A DNA stretch of 64,000 nucleotides from Ypsolopha sequella (GCA_934047225.1 OW203992.1:18713501-18777500), one strand, 5' to 3'; shown: positions 46,256 through 58,332, numbered from the stretch's first letter. The notes: generated from the letters alone by a model not told the origin. Numbers and translations: made by a program.

Positions 46256-46334
46256 ATAATTTAATATGTCAGCTCACGCGAGTTTTAATAAAATTATTGT
46301 TGACTTGACTTGAGATAAAGTTGGTGATGAACCA

Positions 46335-46428
46335 TCGAAGAAATTGCCGCAGACCCACTTTACGCTCTTATCACCACTGCAATACGGGCGAAAGGTGGGT
46401 CTGCAGGTTTTTCCTCGATATTACATTT
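46335..46428. repeat. Imperfect hairpin, GCAGACCCAC arms
   Basis: CGAAGAAATTGCCGCAGACC then CACTTT pairs with AAAGGTGGGTCTGCAGG then TTTTTCCTCG. Small, non-coding. Confidence 0.55.
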
Positions 46429-46982
46429 CAGAAAAATACCCTAATTATGCGTCTTTAGAGAGCCCTTAAGAAAAAGGCTCAATTTTTCCGATAAATTCAC
46501 AAGTATATTTTTCTAATCACTTACTCACTGTGAAGTACCTAATATGACATAAGAAACAAAAAATGTGAAAGTCTGGCGTTGTTCATGTTCTAGGCTCAGG
46601 CCCAGCCTTAACTGAAATTCGCGAAGTTGCCAATCTTCATGATTCAAAAGCAGATACAATAAATAACGGTTGACTCACAGATACTGGTACAAGCATTCAT
46701 CTCTCTTTACTCTCGCATCTCTATTAATCTCAGATATGGGTGTATCGCCACCCACCCTTGGTTTCGTTGAAATAGAAAACTAATTAAACACTACAGCGAA
46801 TTCACTTCAGCGAAAGATAAATTTAATTATCAACAAATTTCAAGATTTTCACACCCTTTTCTCTTTCGTCCGCGCGGTACCTCCTATTACTTGAGTCATA
46901 TCATCTAATTTAGTCAATGGTAAGTGACTGAGAGTATTATAGAACATTAGGGCACAAAATAACCACTTACAGAAGTTTTACT

Positions 46983-47130
46983 CCGCATAACTAGCGAAAA
47001 CAGGCGCACGCACACAGACGCGTACGTACGACGATCTCGGATGAAGTCGGTCAAATGCCATTACGAAATTCTGCCGAGATCACCATACGTACGCGTTGCA
47101 TGTGTGTGTCTGTTTTCGCTCCGTCGTCGA
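46983..47130. mobile_element. Foldback MITE, ~48-bp arms
   Basis: AGCGAAAACAGGCGCACGCA...GCGTACGTACG...GATCTCGG pairs with CCGAGATC...CGTACGCG...GTGTGTGTCTGTTTTCGCT. About 150 bp; superfamily unknown. Confidence 0.7.
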
Positions 47131-47243
47131 GTCGGCCTTCTGGTAGTATCTATTTTGTGGTAAGAGGTACCGTAACCTAGGTAAACCCAGATGCCGATCT
47201 GTTAGTGAAATATTGACAGTTAAACAAAAATGTATTATAAATA

Positions 47244-47879
47244 AAAAACCGGTCAAGTGCGAGTCAAACTCGCGTACTAAGAGTATATTTTTACAATCAG
47301 CTTTTTAATACCTACATTTTGATACTCATATTGTATATTAAAAAAAAAAATATTTTATTTATTATAGCATTTCTTTTTATATTTCTCATTTGTGTTCAAC
47401 ATTTTTCAAATTGCTATAGTTTTCCTGTAATTGTTTAGTCAGTTATGCTTATGATTGCCTATAATCAACATTTTTTTCATATTTTTCTGTCCAGCAGTTT
47501 CGGAGATAAGGGGAGGGGGACACAAATATTTTTTTTGTTGTTTTTCAAAGGTTTCTCTAAATTTGTGCCATTATATAAAGTTAATAATCTAATTTAATAT
47601 CTAATATTTAATATCTACAATTTGATACGCATATTGTATTTATAGAAACTCTTATTTTTTTCCTATCTTTTGTATTGAAAGTATTTTGACCAACATAAAA
47701 TACAAAAAAAAATTGCACCCTCTTATGTGGGAAAATTAATGCTATTTTTGTGTCAAATTTCATGTCTTTATCTTTAACGGTGCTAAAGTTATGAGGCCGT
47801 GACATAAGAACGGACAGACAACGGAGTCTCACCATAAAGGTTCTTTTGTACCTTTTAGGTACTACGGAACCCTAAAAAC
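47244..47879 (-). repeat. GGTTCCGTA / CCGGCCAAG repeat family, reverse copy
   Basis: Left ACCGGTCAAGTGCGAGTC, right GGTACTACGGAACCCTAAAAA. Internal TTTCGGAGATAAGGGGAGGG and GACAGACAACGGAGTCTCACC. Confidence 0.75.
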
Positions 47880-48289
47880 ACGAAATTAAATATATTTTTG
47901 ATTGTTTTGAAAGATTTTATTTTATTTTATTTTTCTGTTTTATATTTAGAACAATTGATTTTGTTTTACATTAAAATTGACGTGTTATATACAATTAATA
48001 TTATTGCATGAATTGCAACTGCATAAATAAATCTTTTTCAATTTTTGGCAGAATATATTTTAATGCTTGGAATATTCTCTCGGAATTAGACGAACAGCAG
48101 AATTACTAGTAATGTAAGTCTTAATTATAAGTTTTATATCGTCTTTTATAAAAGTGTTACATTGACATTTTATTAAGCTACGGCAGATTTTGTCCATATT
48201 TCTTGCACTGTTATCATTTCGTAGAGGTTCTAAAATTAACATAAATGCATGTATCGAAAAACAAATTTTAATACTTTCAACATCGTTTT

Positions 48290-48680
48290 TAATGAAAAAT
48301 TTTCAGTACTAACATTTTTGCATTTTTTTTAGGAATGACAAATCCAAATTATGTAATTTCTTTTGTGTATGATATGAATGAGACAACATTAAGCTAACAG
48401 CAACATTAATTTAATTTTTGAAAAGTGTCAGCTGTGAAAAATCATTACAAAACTTATCATGGAAATGGTTGGCATTTAGGACGAACAGTTTTTGAAGATT
48501 TAATTTTAGTTATCAAACTGAAAATAAAAACAAAATTTAATACGTAGATATAAAACCTTGAAATCAACTTTCAAACAAAAAACAAATAATGGAAATAGCT
48601 ATTGAATTACAGGAATTATGAACTTGTGAATCTGTAAGAATATTTCTGCAATTTCATATCTAAAGATTTATATTATTTAG
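48290..48680 (+). repeat. ~380-bp dispersed repeat, copy 4
   Basis: TTCAGTACTAACATTTTTGC, TTTAGGACGAACAGTTTTTG, TTTAATACGTAGATATAAAA, GCTATTGAATTACAGGAATT, in the order of the other copies. Confidence 0.75.
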
Positions 48681-49349
48681 GGCTAACACTTTATTTAATA
48701 TCTTAATAAGTGTACCAACCCTATCTAGAAATGAAAAAGAAATAGGAAAGAAAAATTGGGTACTTCAGCGACGAATGAGCCAATTACAGCGCTGATTTGC
48801 TTATTTACATACCATAATTTGAAATTCATAAAACGTGAAATCTTGGTAAAGTAACTTCACGGTAAATTAATAATATCAGAACAAGGTAATGTTGAATTTT
48901 AATGAGGGCGCTGCGCCCTCATTAAAACTGAACTCGATAAATAACTACGTAATTTATTGCTACATAGTATTTGCATCATTGTGCTAAATCGAGAAAATAG
49001 CATATTAAACTTTTTGTGACATTATTATTATTATTAGCCGTTTTATCTGGCTTCTTTAAACGTGTCTGCGCACATTAGTTCCGCCAATATGTTGTTTTAA
49101 GCGAAAAGACTCATGGGAAGAAAGCTTATTACAGAGTTTTTTTTTTTTTTCCCCTATACTTGAATTTTCAAGCGTGAAACTACAAACATAGAATATAGTA
49201 AACTTCTACATCTATGAGTACTTTTTTGTGACATTCGTAGCTGGAAAACAAAATTTCGGCTTTTCATTTCAAATGATATAGCTTTGAAAACAGCTGAAAA
49301 GGCTATTCCTTTATAAGTTTAGTATTGTCACAGATGATATAATAATAGG

Positions 49350-49762
49350 TTGTTTGTAATGAAACCTATTTTGTAATGGCATATTAGACCTTCTTGCTGC
49401 TGGCCTGGGAGATATCGGTGGCTGGCGGAGCCAGGATTCTAATTTCCTTCGAGTATTCTTTCCGTTGAAACGCAGTGGAGATGAACGTCAAGATATCCAC
49501 TGGAGGCGACATGCACCAAACAAGGCAAGAAAATATGAGGTCGATGTTTCCAATTTCCGATATGTTGGAGGAGCCATTAACATAACAGGGATTGTTATGC
49601 CAAGGGCTCCTTTCTTCTCTTCATTTTCCTCTTAACCTCTCTCTGCCAAAATCTATCTGACATCCGCCCACTCTGTCTATTCCGCCTCCATCGATATTTG
49701 CCAGGCCAGCAGCAAGAAGGTCTATTACGCCATTACAAAATAGGTTTCATTACAAGGTATTG
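49350..49762. mobile_element. Foldback MITE with ~80-bp inverted ends
   Basis: GTAATGAAACCTATTTTGTAATGGC...GACCTTCTTGCTGCTGGCCT (49356-49408) is inverted at 49691-49755. The GGCATAACAATCC-type interior has no transposase. The plus-strand frame 49698-50084 begins inside the right end and is not a gene. Confidence 0.7.
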
Positions 49763-51954
49763 TAAAAGAAGTTTCAGAGCAGCTAATTACATACGTCAAG
49801 AGAATATTCAATCCATACGAAAACAAAGACTAATAAAACGAGGGTATTATCAGAAGTGGGCTCACTGCAGTTATGGCGTGTGTATGTCAAGGCGTGAGTC
49901 ACGCACGCTGCACACACGGGCGGCTGGCATCGTCGTCGTTGGTGAATCATTGATGCCATACTATTATGCACATACTGATCATGTCGCAGGTAACAGAATA
50001 GCTATTGTATGCTATTCGCCATTGTGCAGCCGAATTTTTGGTCCCCCTTACCGATTGTTAACGCCTTATTGTTACCTCGGCTAAACGCTGTCACTTTATT
50101 TGCAGACCGAATAAATATGTGGAATAATAAATAATAGCGTCGCATTTTATCAAAGTAATTTATGAGGTCATTTGCATCGCAACAAACAGCAGGAAAACTG
50201 TAGAACAAAGCCGGGAAACGAAGTTACTTTGCCTACTACAGTGTATTAATTTTACTGTAATAAAATCGGAGTAAATAGTTAGGTAACTAACTGGACATTT
50301 TACTTACTCAAATTAAATAATAAAATAGAAGTTGAATGTCAACACGAGACATTGACATTATACGAATAAACAATAACAAGCCCAATCCAAGGTTATCAAC
50401 GGTAAAACTGCTCAGGTAAGCTGCAAAATATTGCAAAAATTTGCAACATTGAAATATTTTTGATGATACCAACATAACAAAATGACCTCGAGAAATATCA
50501 ATACTGAGGAAGAACATCCCCATCTCTTGTAAACGAACTATAGCTAGCTACAGCAGAGCTACGTGTACGTGATAGGAGCTCTTGCCTAAAAGGCAATCTG
50601 ATGTCGTTTTCAATACTGGTGGCGCCATCTAGTTATAGTGTGATGAACTAAACGGAATATTTATAAGGTGACGTCACTTTTTAACGGAAAAAAATTATGA
50701 GTCACCCTGTACTTGTCATCAGTAATCACTACACTAGCCCTCAAGGAAAGGAGACGACTTAACTCAAGTGCAAAGTCTGAAGTTGTAATAAAGTGCTAGG
50801 AAACAATAAAAATATACTCTTAGTTAGATTATACGATTTATTGTGAAATCCATCATTTCTTTCAGATATATTTTTTTTTCTAATTGTACTTTTGCAAAAT
50901 AGTTCATAAATGTTAAGAACAGAAGCTAAACTACTTTGGAAAATTTTTAGCTTTGACAGTACTAAAACTAAAATGAAAGCATTATGATTTTAATTATGAA
51001 AGATGAATCAAAACGATCAACTTCATAAAATTGAAGCTTTGAAAATCGGCTTTTAATATTCACTGCGATTTCAACTTTATTGCATACTTACAACAACTTT
51101 GCTTACAGAATGAGAGACAGACCCCATATTGATCTATTGATCTAGGCTACGTTACATCACTTTGTTTACTACTCTAGCAATGCTGAAGCAGTTCTTGGCA
51201 AAGTTTCGCGATGCCAACAATCACTGGTTTAGTAAACAGACAACTTATTTCCATTTACTTCAATAAAGTATTAATACAAGGATTTTAGAAAATTCGAAAT
51301 GAATGAAAGAATGAAATTTTATAAGGAATAGTTCAAAGTTCAATAGTAAACATTATTTATAATAATTAACAGACAAATATGTGATTGTGACTGTTTTCTA
51401 ATTGTTTTCGCCTGAAGATGTCGATTAAATCGATGAAACCGGTAGCCTAATCGTGCTTAAATATATTAGTGGAACAGTACTCGTATTTTTCAATTTTTTA
51501 TCATTGTTAAAATGTTACATCACGAAGTGACCAAATATACCATTAATTCCAATTCAAAGTTTGCAGCCTTTTTATCCGGGACGAACGACTCGACATAAAT
51601 AACCTATTTAGGAATTTCATATTGTACCTATGGTGGTTACAGCGCGGTAATCTTTAGACCGACTGCCGACATTTTAATAGTTATCTTTGGGTACTTGGAC
51701 TGTAGAGGTGTCGGTTGCTAGTTCTCAGGTACTTCCTTTTTTCTTTTACTCCTTCAAGAACACAATTTGTAGCCTACATTGCTACGTGTTCGGAAAAATT
51801 AAAACGGGTTTTTTATTTTGCCTTCAGGTACTCTGACAAATAGAGGGCAATAATAATAATTGTCGATGTCGGCCGTCTGAACAAAGTGTGACAAAATGAA
51901 ATAGCCCATCTGTTTCTAAAGAATTTTTCGTTATGTTTGTGATGGTAAAGTAAA

Positions 51955-52318
51955 TTCTGAAGGATTTAATTCTAGTTTTAGTGCTGTGATAATTAAAAAA
52001 ATTCCATAATAATTTACCTTGTTTCTAACACTTGAGAAAAAAACCTTATACTTATTAAAATATTATACTAAATAAACCGTTGCCGTTGGGTGCGGTGCCA
52101 AAGAGGCTGGCAGCATTACCCCGCTGGATCGCCAGACTGATCCTCTGGCCGAGGTATGCCCCAGCCCTAGGGTCACCAGAGGCGTCGATCAAACGTGCCG
52201 AAAGTTCCTCACGGTTCCAGGGTTTCAACACCACTTGAGGACTATTTTGAAATCAAGAAAATTTAGTTTTGACAGCACTAAAACTAAAATTAAAACCTTC
52301 AGAATCGGCTTTAGTGAG
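51955..52318. repeat. Hairpin repeat copy interrupted by a coding-like insert
   Basis: Left arm GAAGGATTTAATTCTAGTTTTAG, right arm AGTTTTGACAGCACTAAAAC...AACCTTCAGAATCGGC, as at 37680. The middle holds ~150 GC-rich bases (52077-52222) foreign to the family. Confidence 0.55.
52077..52222 (-). pseudogene. Transposon-protein-like C-terminal fragment
   Basis: Minus-strand frame ARLIDASGDPRAGAYLGQRI then SLAIQRGNAASLFGTAPNGN, running to a stop a few codons later. Composition and the sharp change from the AT-rich surroundings suggest a retroelement 3' coding fragment. I associate the LAIQRGNAAS phrase with multi-copy moth sequences but cannot name the element. Confidence 0.35.
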
Positions 52319-52555
52319 TAGGTATATACATAGTAAGGTCAACAGAACAGATGTTTGGTCAGCAGATAATAATATTATATTACCTAAAACCTATGACTCT
52401 GTTTCTTCTTAATTAATCATATCAACGTTAGAATTTATTTGTTCCATTTATTATCAAAACCAAGAACCCAGAAAAAAGCAACCTCGCTTATATACCACTT
52501 AGTATTTCGTGTACTCGGTCCATTGTATCACATTGGTATCGATTCGGTGTAGCAC

Positions 52556-52690
52556 ATCTTTGACAGGACTAAACTTAATTTAAGCGTTTGGTCCTTGTCT
52601 TTTCGATAAAGAAAGAAAAAGACAGGACGATTAAAATAAGGTTAGTCCTGTCAAATAAGTTAAGTTGTGTTACGCCGAATTGACATCATT
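52556..52690. repeat. Small repeat, partner of 7.87 kb
   Basis: TGACAGGACTAAACTTAATTT...AAATAAGGTTAGTCCTGTCA forms a hairpin, and the right half matches 7865-7980. Family unknown. Confidence 0.45.
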
Positions 52691-52828
52691 ATATTCTGAT
52701 ATGCTATTGGGGGGTTAGGAGCTGATTGTTAATTGATACAGTTCGGGTCAGACCAGAGGGGCGCGTGAAGTTGGCTGTAACAGTCACATGCGCAGTATCC
52801 ACCCGCCCATGATGCGGATCTGCGACTA

Positions 52829-53272
52829 GCGTTGCCATTTGTCTGGATAAGGCCGGACATTATTAGGCTTTTCGACCTCTTGTCCGGCCAAATTTGACTG
52901 CATCTGGTCTGTCCTGTTTTTGTTAGGCTTTCACCTTTTAACGCAAAACGCCCCGGGCCATAATGCTAATGTAGAAAGAATATTTTCTACATTATAGATT
53001 CTCTTTGATAGGGTAGCAATAGAAGAAGGAACTGTTGCAAAAATTTTAATTGTTGAATTTATTAAAAAAACTTTTATGACAAAATTATTAAAGAAACTGA
53101 GTTTTTAAAGCAGGTTTTTCGAAATGTTAATAATGGTTTAAACTTTGTTATAAAAATATGTGTTTTATTAGTTTTTTTGTCAAAATCCTTTTTTTCATAC
53201 GGCCTGGGGCCCGAAATCCCGTTTTTTGAGCGGCTAAGTCAAGCTTTCTGATTTTTTGAGATTGCAACGCTA
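52829..53272. mobile_element. Possible hAT-like element
   Basis: TAGCGTTGCCATTTG on the left and ATTGCAACGCTA on the right are imperfect inverted ends. Interior AAGGCCGGACATTATTAGGC and CTTGTCCGGCC repeat. No clear target duplication. Confidence 0.35.
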
Positions 53273-53433
53273 TCTGTGACGCCATTTGTGATCAACTTCA
53301 CGCCCTCCTTCTGTGCTGGTCCGAACTGTAAGTGTACGAAGTCAATCCAGAAATCTGTAAATTGTAACATGCGTTAAGGATGCAACTTATTGTCAACTTC
53401 GTGTCTACGGTGAACAAGGTGTAAAATACTCAC

Positions 53434-53618
53434 CCTTCCGTATTAGTAAGCTGGTGACCCTTCGCAGCGCCTCCCGCGGTGACTTCTGGAAGAACTTGGG
53501 AGTCAGGTTAGGGGGCAGCGTTAGAGGCTTGCGGGCCCCGGTGCCCTCCCAGCCTGCGGCCGTCTCTGCCACCTTGGCGGACGCTGTTAGTCGGTCCAGG
53601 TGCTCGATCGAAGCTGGT
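53434..53618 (-). CDS. Unidentified Ser/Pro-rich protein, exon
   Basis: 185-base exon of the large minus-strand gene. Acceptor TTGGTAACAG, phase 2 entry; donor CGGAAGG/GTGAGT, phase 1 exit. Reads PASIEHLDRLTASAKVAETA, AGWEGTGARKPLTLPPNLTP, KFFQKSPREALRRVTSLLIR and Lys. The last part (FFQKSPREALRRVTSLLIRK) is basic and amphipathic and looks like the most constrained segment of the visible protein. SPRE and RRVTS resemble basophilic kinase sites (inference). Joins 54767-54896 through an AGA/CGA-type split Arg. Confidence 0.85.
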
Positions 53619-54766
53619 CTGTTACCAAGCAGATTGCAATGTTAGAGACCAGTGTTGTGTGTATCAGCCAAAATTATTTGTTATCTATGTGTACTTAGGT
53701 GAATTTAGGTCGTCATATCAGCCAATTATTTCTAATTAATTGTTACTCAATTTTTACAGCGAGTTATAAATGTTATCTTTAATTTTTAGCGTTTCGAATT
53801 CAAAGATAAGAAAAATAGACCCATATTCGAGCTGTCCGTTGTCCGTCTGTCACAGCCAGTTTTCTCAGAGACAGATAACTATCAAATTAAATTTGGAAAG
53901 TAGTTTGTACCTAAATTTACGGAGGTGTTGTGAGGTGCACAAATATATTTATCTCTTGATCCCAGCAAGTGAGGTATCTATTGAAAGGATTTAACTTTAG
54001 GATTCGATTCGAACTATTTTACGAGTATCAAAAACGAATATGATTTCATCGAGTCAAGTTCACACTTGCTTGCCCTCTTTTATTTTCGGATATACGAGTA
54101 CTAGCACTGGTAATCAAATCCCTAACAAAACAAACAATACCCTGTTGTACAATAATTGTACCGTACTTTCAAAATATCATAAGCTAAAGCACGTATCCAG
54201 ACTTTAAGTTCAGGGGGATATTTATTTAAAAAACAATGTGAAAGAAATATTACATTATTTAGTACACTCATACTTGGGTTGTATATTTATAAGTTTTTCT
54301 GTTCCCACTGGCAGACATTGCGTCAAGTATAGTACAGTGATCCCAAAGTGATAATGCGCATACAAATCTTCGCCACTGTTCGGCAAAGTTCGTATTTCCT
54401 AACACTTTCTATACAATCAATACGGTCACGTGGTACGTCCGGTCGCTCGGCTATAGATTTGTATGCGCATTATTACTTTGGGAGTACTGTATCAGTATCA
54501 GGCGTCAATGCTGCATACTGCTTTCGTTTCTATATTTTTCCACTCACCACAGACTACTCCGCCTTCGTTAATGTTTCGCCAATGTTTTTGTCCCAATCAT
54601 GCCACCTTTAAATTTTTCCGGTCCCGTTAATGTTATCCTAGATTTCGGGAGGGGGGGGGGGATACATCCCAACTATCCCGCCTTTGGATACGTGCTCGCT
54701 CACTAGATGTATAGAAAACATCTCTCCATTTATTTCAGTATTTTCGAGACAAATAATAGCCGTTAC
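53619..54766 (-). other. Intron (1.15 kb) with one MITE
   Basis: Contains a degraded GGTTCCGTA-family piece near 53820-53990 (TGTCCGTTGTCCGTCTGTCAC), a repeat shared with 20.70 kb at 54184-54250 (ATATCCAGACTT then GGGGATATTTATTTAAAAAA) and the MITE at 54335. Confidence 0.6.
54335..54489. mobile_element. Mariner-like MITE, 155 bp
   Basis: TA, then CAGTGATCCCAAAGTGATAA...GCGCATACAAATCT, and inverse AGATTTGTATGCGCATTATT...TTTGGGAGTACTG, then TA. Near-perfect ends. The phrase GGGAGTACTGTA also appears alone at 55519, a possible solo end. Confidence 0.8.
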
Positions 54767-54896
54767 CGGTGTCGTTGCCGCGGGTACCACCCTCGCGCCG
54801 GACCTCCTAGTCGCAGGAGATCAGCTCCCGTGCAGACCCCGGTCGCCGGACCCATCACCGAGCCGCGACCGTAGCCGCCCAACGTCACGCTGCTCC
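54767..54896 (-). CDS. Unidentified Ser/Pro-rich protein, Gly-rich exon
   Basis: 130-base exon. Acceptor TTTGAAACAG, phase 1 entry; donor ACACCG/GTAACG, phase 2 exit. Reads SSVTLGGYGRGSVMGPATGV then CTGADLLRLGGPARGWYPRQ and RH. The PARGWYPRQRHR run is basic and continues into RPASIEHLDR of the next exon. No domain recognised. Confidence 0.82.
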
Positions 54897-55784
54897 CTGT
54901 TTCAAACATTACAATGTCACTTACAGATTGTCAAGAAAGTCGTGAAATGAATAGGGGCGCCACTTTCTTTGCCAAAACATAATTAATATGGCAACACCTG
55001 AGATCTTTTGTATGGGGAAAACAGGTGTTACCAGTAAAAATATTATTAGTTCCATTTCATGACTTTTTAGACAAGCTGTACTTTGTTTATTGTTATTTAT
55101 TACATGAGGAGAATCATTTTATCAGTGTTACTAGAGTGTAAAACATAAGGTGAGCAAATAAACACACAATGTGCTTTTTTTGTCTATTTTTGGGAATTCA
55201 TAGATAAATTTATTGAATATAAATTTAATAATAATTTTTTCACCTCACAAGCTCGGAAAGGTAAAATTAAGAAAAAATTTAATTTATTATTCCTTATACA
55301 TGCGAAATTATTCTTATATAAAACACAACCAGACTTATTCAACTGACGACGGCCACAAGTTTGCCGAAATATATTTCGAAACCAAATAATACTTTTTTAT
55401 TTATATATTATAATAATCTATTTAATACAATAACAAGGCTTGATGTAAAAAGAAATCTCAACTAATAAAATAAAGTTGGCATCTATGCTCGTATGGAGTA
55501 CTCATAGAGGATCTTCTCTATGGGAGTACTGTATAATAGATACCAGCGTCTATTTGTCACTCGAAATCTCCGTGCAAAGTGCTTTTTATTCGCTAGCATG
55601 GAAAAGTTTTTTAGAATTCGAACCTTTCTATTCAAAAAATGTCTATACCACCAGTCAACTGAAATGCATTAATACTTATTTTATGTCAGGGAGCCAGCCT
55701 CATTTTTAAAACAATCGCTCTGGCCAGCACGATGATTGCACGAAAAAATAAAAAGATTTTTTTCTTTTGACCTGTAACAATCTG

Positions 55785-55947
55785 GGGCTCTACCGCGTAA
55801 TTCTCATTTGTATCAACTTCAATCAAATGCATGCGAAATTCAACGCGTGCAAAAGAGATGGCATGTTAGGCGGGCGTCGTCGCACGCACGTCTAATTTCA
55901 ATCTCAAGTTGATGTTGATGAAAATGAGAATCACGCGGTAGACCCGC
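55785..55947. mobile_element. Foldback MITE, ~160 bp
   Basis: GGGCTCTACCGCGTAATTCT then CATTTGTATCAACTT pairs with AAGTTGATGTTGATGAAAAT then GAGAATCACGCGGTAGACCC. Superfamily not determined. Confidence 0.7.
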
Positions 55948-56636
55948 GGGACTGGCTATTGAGTATTGACGACATGATAATAAAGCAATTTGATTATTGC
56001 CATTTTGGCGCTGATCGCTGCAGTGAGTGACGTGAGCGTACTCGGAACTAATGATAAAGATGTGACAATGACGTTATCTATTATAACAAGTGTCAATTTT
56101 AATTCCCGGTACGCTCGGTAGGGGCGCTTTGAATCGGCAAAAAAACAACTGTTTTTGTATGGTACAACATGTCCAGCGTACTTATTATATGTAGTACGTT
56201 ACATGTATATTACTTGACATGTAGTATTACTACATGTCAGTGTCTTGCACCTAGCAATTTCCTCGCTGTAACGGCTGTAGTGAGGTGAAAAATTGCGTGT
56301 GTCGTTCGGCAGCAAAGTTATTTTGCTTCTCGTACCCTTAAAACCTTCGCTACGCTCAGGATTCAAGCCAAGAATTCTTCGCTTCTTCAGATACTCGAGC
56401 CAAATAACTTTGCAGCTTTGCGTAACAAATAACTATTGTTCATGCTTTTAAAACGATTTTATAAGTATTTTAGTATTAACAGGAAGTAACGTAATCATAG
56501 TTGAATGGTCAGATCCATGTCAAACTATAAGTTGATGCGTTCAAGAAAAAGAAAATGTTTATGGAAATATGTGGTGTTGACGTTACTGAAGGTCAAATTA
56601 AAAACATAGCTTTTTTATTTAATTAAGGATAATGTA

Positions 56637-56777
56637 CAGTGCTACAAGGATCTGATGGCGCGTGGATGACAGTGACAGGGGGGCGCAGCTGTGAAACAAG
56701 GGGTAAGTATGGTAGTGGCGTCAGTTCCGATTTAGGACACAACCAATATATAGCGCTTTAAAATCCTTGTGGCACTG
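56637..56777. mobile_element. TA-flanked MITE (~140 bp), copy 2
   Basis: Same ends and same GTGACAGGGGGGCGCAGCTG core as 39592-39727; flanked by TA on both sides. Confidence 0.75.
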
Positions 56778-57784
56778 TATGTACGCTTATTGTTAAATCT
56801 GTCTACGACGACCAATTTATTAAGGAAAGCTATTAGCCGAAACGGTTTTCAAATCGTAAACAAAGCGCAGGCTAGCTTCTGCTAGTAGGTACACACAAGA
56901 CATTGTTTCTCAGAGGGGTAAAGACTATATTACTTCCATCTGCTACGAAACTTCTACATTCATCATTGAGGATACAAACTCATCTATTCCAGGTGCTTTG
57001 GGCTTAATGTTGGCAAAACAAGCCTATCCTAAAAACGGCCTTCGCCAGTAACAACAACTGAACAATGTATGTACAAATTGTACAATGTTAATAATGTATG
57101 TTAATAACTGAAAAAAGCCTATGTCAAATTTTTTACCTATGTTAGGTACAATGTGAATAACCAATAGTACGGCCGCCAGCATGACCGGCTACCCTTTGGC
57201 AGTTCCAGTTGCGACGTCTTAGCTGTTAAAATCGTTTACGATTAGAGAGCTTGAACCACTGACGTCTACACAACACATGAATATCCAAAATTAAACTTGA
57301 ATGTAACAAAAGCACGGGGTATATATACTCTGTGAACAAGCCCAGAAAGCCATTCATAAATTAACAATTTCGTCAGGTTCCAATACTGACAGCAGGGTAG
57401 CGTATACAATTCTCAACACGTGCGACAGAGCTGGCATTAGAACTAGTGTCGCAACCCCTAGTTTATGAACCCGCCCCTAGAACCTACGCCAGCATAAAAT
57501 GTTCTGTAGGTTTCAAGATGATGTACCTATAGTACAGTGTATATATAAAATGATTAGACTAATGAAGATAAAATGCAAAGTCAACCTGTCTGTACAACAA
57601 CTACGCAACAACTTTAAGAATGACTGAACCGGTCCTTATGCGCAGTTTCTCTATCCATACGCAGTGTTTTTGCAATATATAACTTCTGTCATCTTTCACA
57701 TGTAACAGAAATTCTGTATGAAAAGCCACAATGTAATTTTTGACATCTGTCAGAAAAAATACAATATTTTTGTAAGTGGTAAAC

Positions 57785-57895
57785 TGAGCCCGGGGGCTAG
57801 TAAGCTGTGGGCTGAGTTGCCCCCAACAAAAATTCAATATTTTTGCAAGCTGTCAACTCAGCCCGCGGGTTAAGTTTGTTGCGGGCTGAGTTGCC
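57785..57895. repeat. GGGCTGAGTTGCCCC repeat cluster
   Basis: GGGCTGAGTTGCCCC occurs twice (57808 and 57881). Inverted relatives lie at 57783 (AACTGAGCCCGGGGGC) and 57856 (AACTCAGCCCGCGGG). The pattern is a duplicated short palindrome with CAATATTTTTG spacers. Confidence 0.6.
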
Positions 57896-58122
57896 CCTGA
57901 AGTGGTTTTTACTGGTACCTAAGAGATTTGTAAATTACTTGCAAGTATCGTTGCGCTGTGACTAACTAAAAGAGCTGAGCTAATAAAGTGCTTACATAAA
58001 TCAGATTACGGGGCGTTGAAGTTACTTTAAAATAATTCTTTGACTATGTCTGCATGATTCTCTCTCATTCATAGTTCTTGACTTCATTAAATTCAGTAGT
58101 CCTTCCAAACCCTGTAACATAC

Positions 58123-58332
58123 CTATCGACTGTATCGAGCTCATGGTGTTGTTCCTTGGGGGTCCAGTAGAATTCCTGGGCGGGGTCCTAGGGACGTCAC
58201 AGCCCCTAGCAAACACGGGGGTCTCTGGTAAACTGGCTGAGGTCTGCAATGGACCTCTGACGCCGCTCAATGCTTGCGCCTCTCTATTCTGACGTTGAAG
58301 GGTTCGCCGACGCGCTCCACTCGCTCCCATGT
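58123..58332 (-). CDS. Unidentified Ser/Pro-rich protein, exon
   Basis: 210-base exon. Acceptor TTTAAATTTCAG, phase 1 entry giving Asp at the split codon; donor TCGATAG/GTATGT, phase 1 exit. Reads MGASGARRRTLQRQNREAQA, then LPETPVFARGCDVPRTPPRN and TMSSIQSI. The LPETPVFARGCDVPRTPP stretch contains TP sites and a PxxP-type motif, possibly phosphorylated or SH3-bound (inference). An ATG at the exon start is probably internal; a separate start here cannot be excluded. Read-through past the donor stays open for 34 codons, so intron retention would give a short alternative end. Confidence 0.85.

Larger units (their letters stand above)
31222..53433 (-). other. Giant intron of the minus-strand gene (22.2 kb)
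   Basis: Inferred between the exons at 53434-53618 and 31150-31221, filled with mobile elements listed separately. I saw nothing recognisable in ~33.5-36.0, 37.05-37.65, 40.7-42.9 (apart from a mariner-like ACAGGGTGTTAAGATTAAG start near 41648), 48.7-49.3, 50.1-50.9 and 51.1-51.9 kb. The open frame at 41915-42244 lacks features of a gene. Confidence 0.6.
54897..58122 (-). other. Intron (3.2 kb)
   Basis: Holds the MITEs at 55785 and 56637, an inverted SINE tail at 57395-57470 (matching 18700-18792), a GGGCTGAGTTGCCCC repeat cluster at 57785-57895 and several CATGTA palindromes at 56205-56255. Nothing coding was recognised. Confidence 0.6.

Noticed and set aside
49698..50084. 128-residue frame
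   Set aside because: Starts in the right inverted end of the foldback MITE at 49350-49762 and continues into unrelated sequence.
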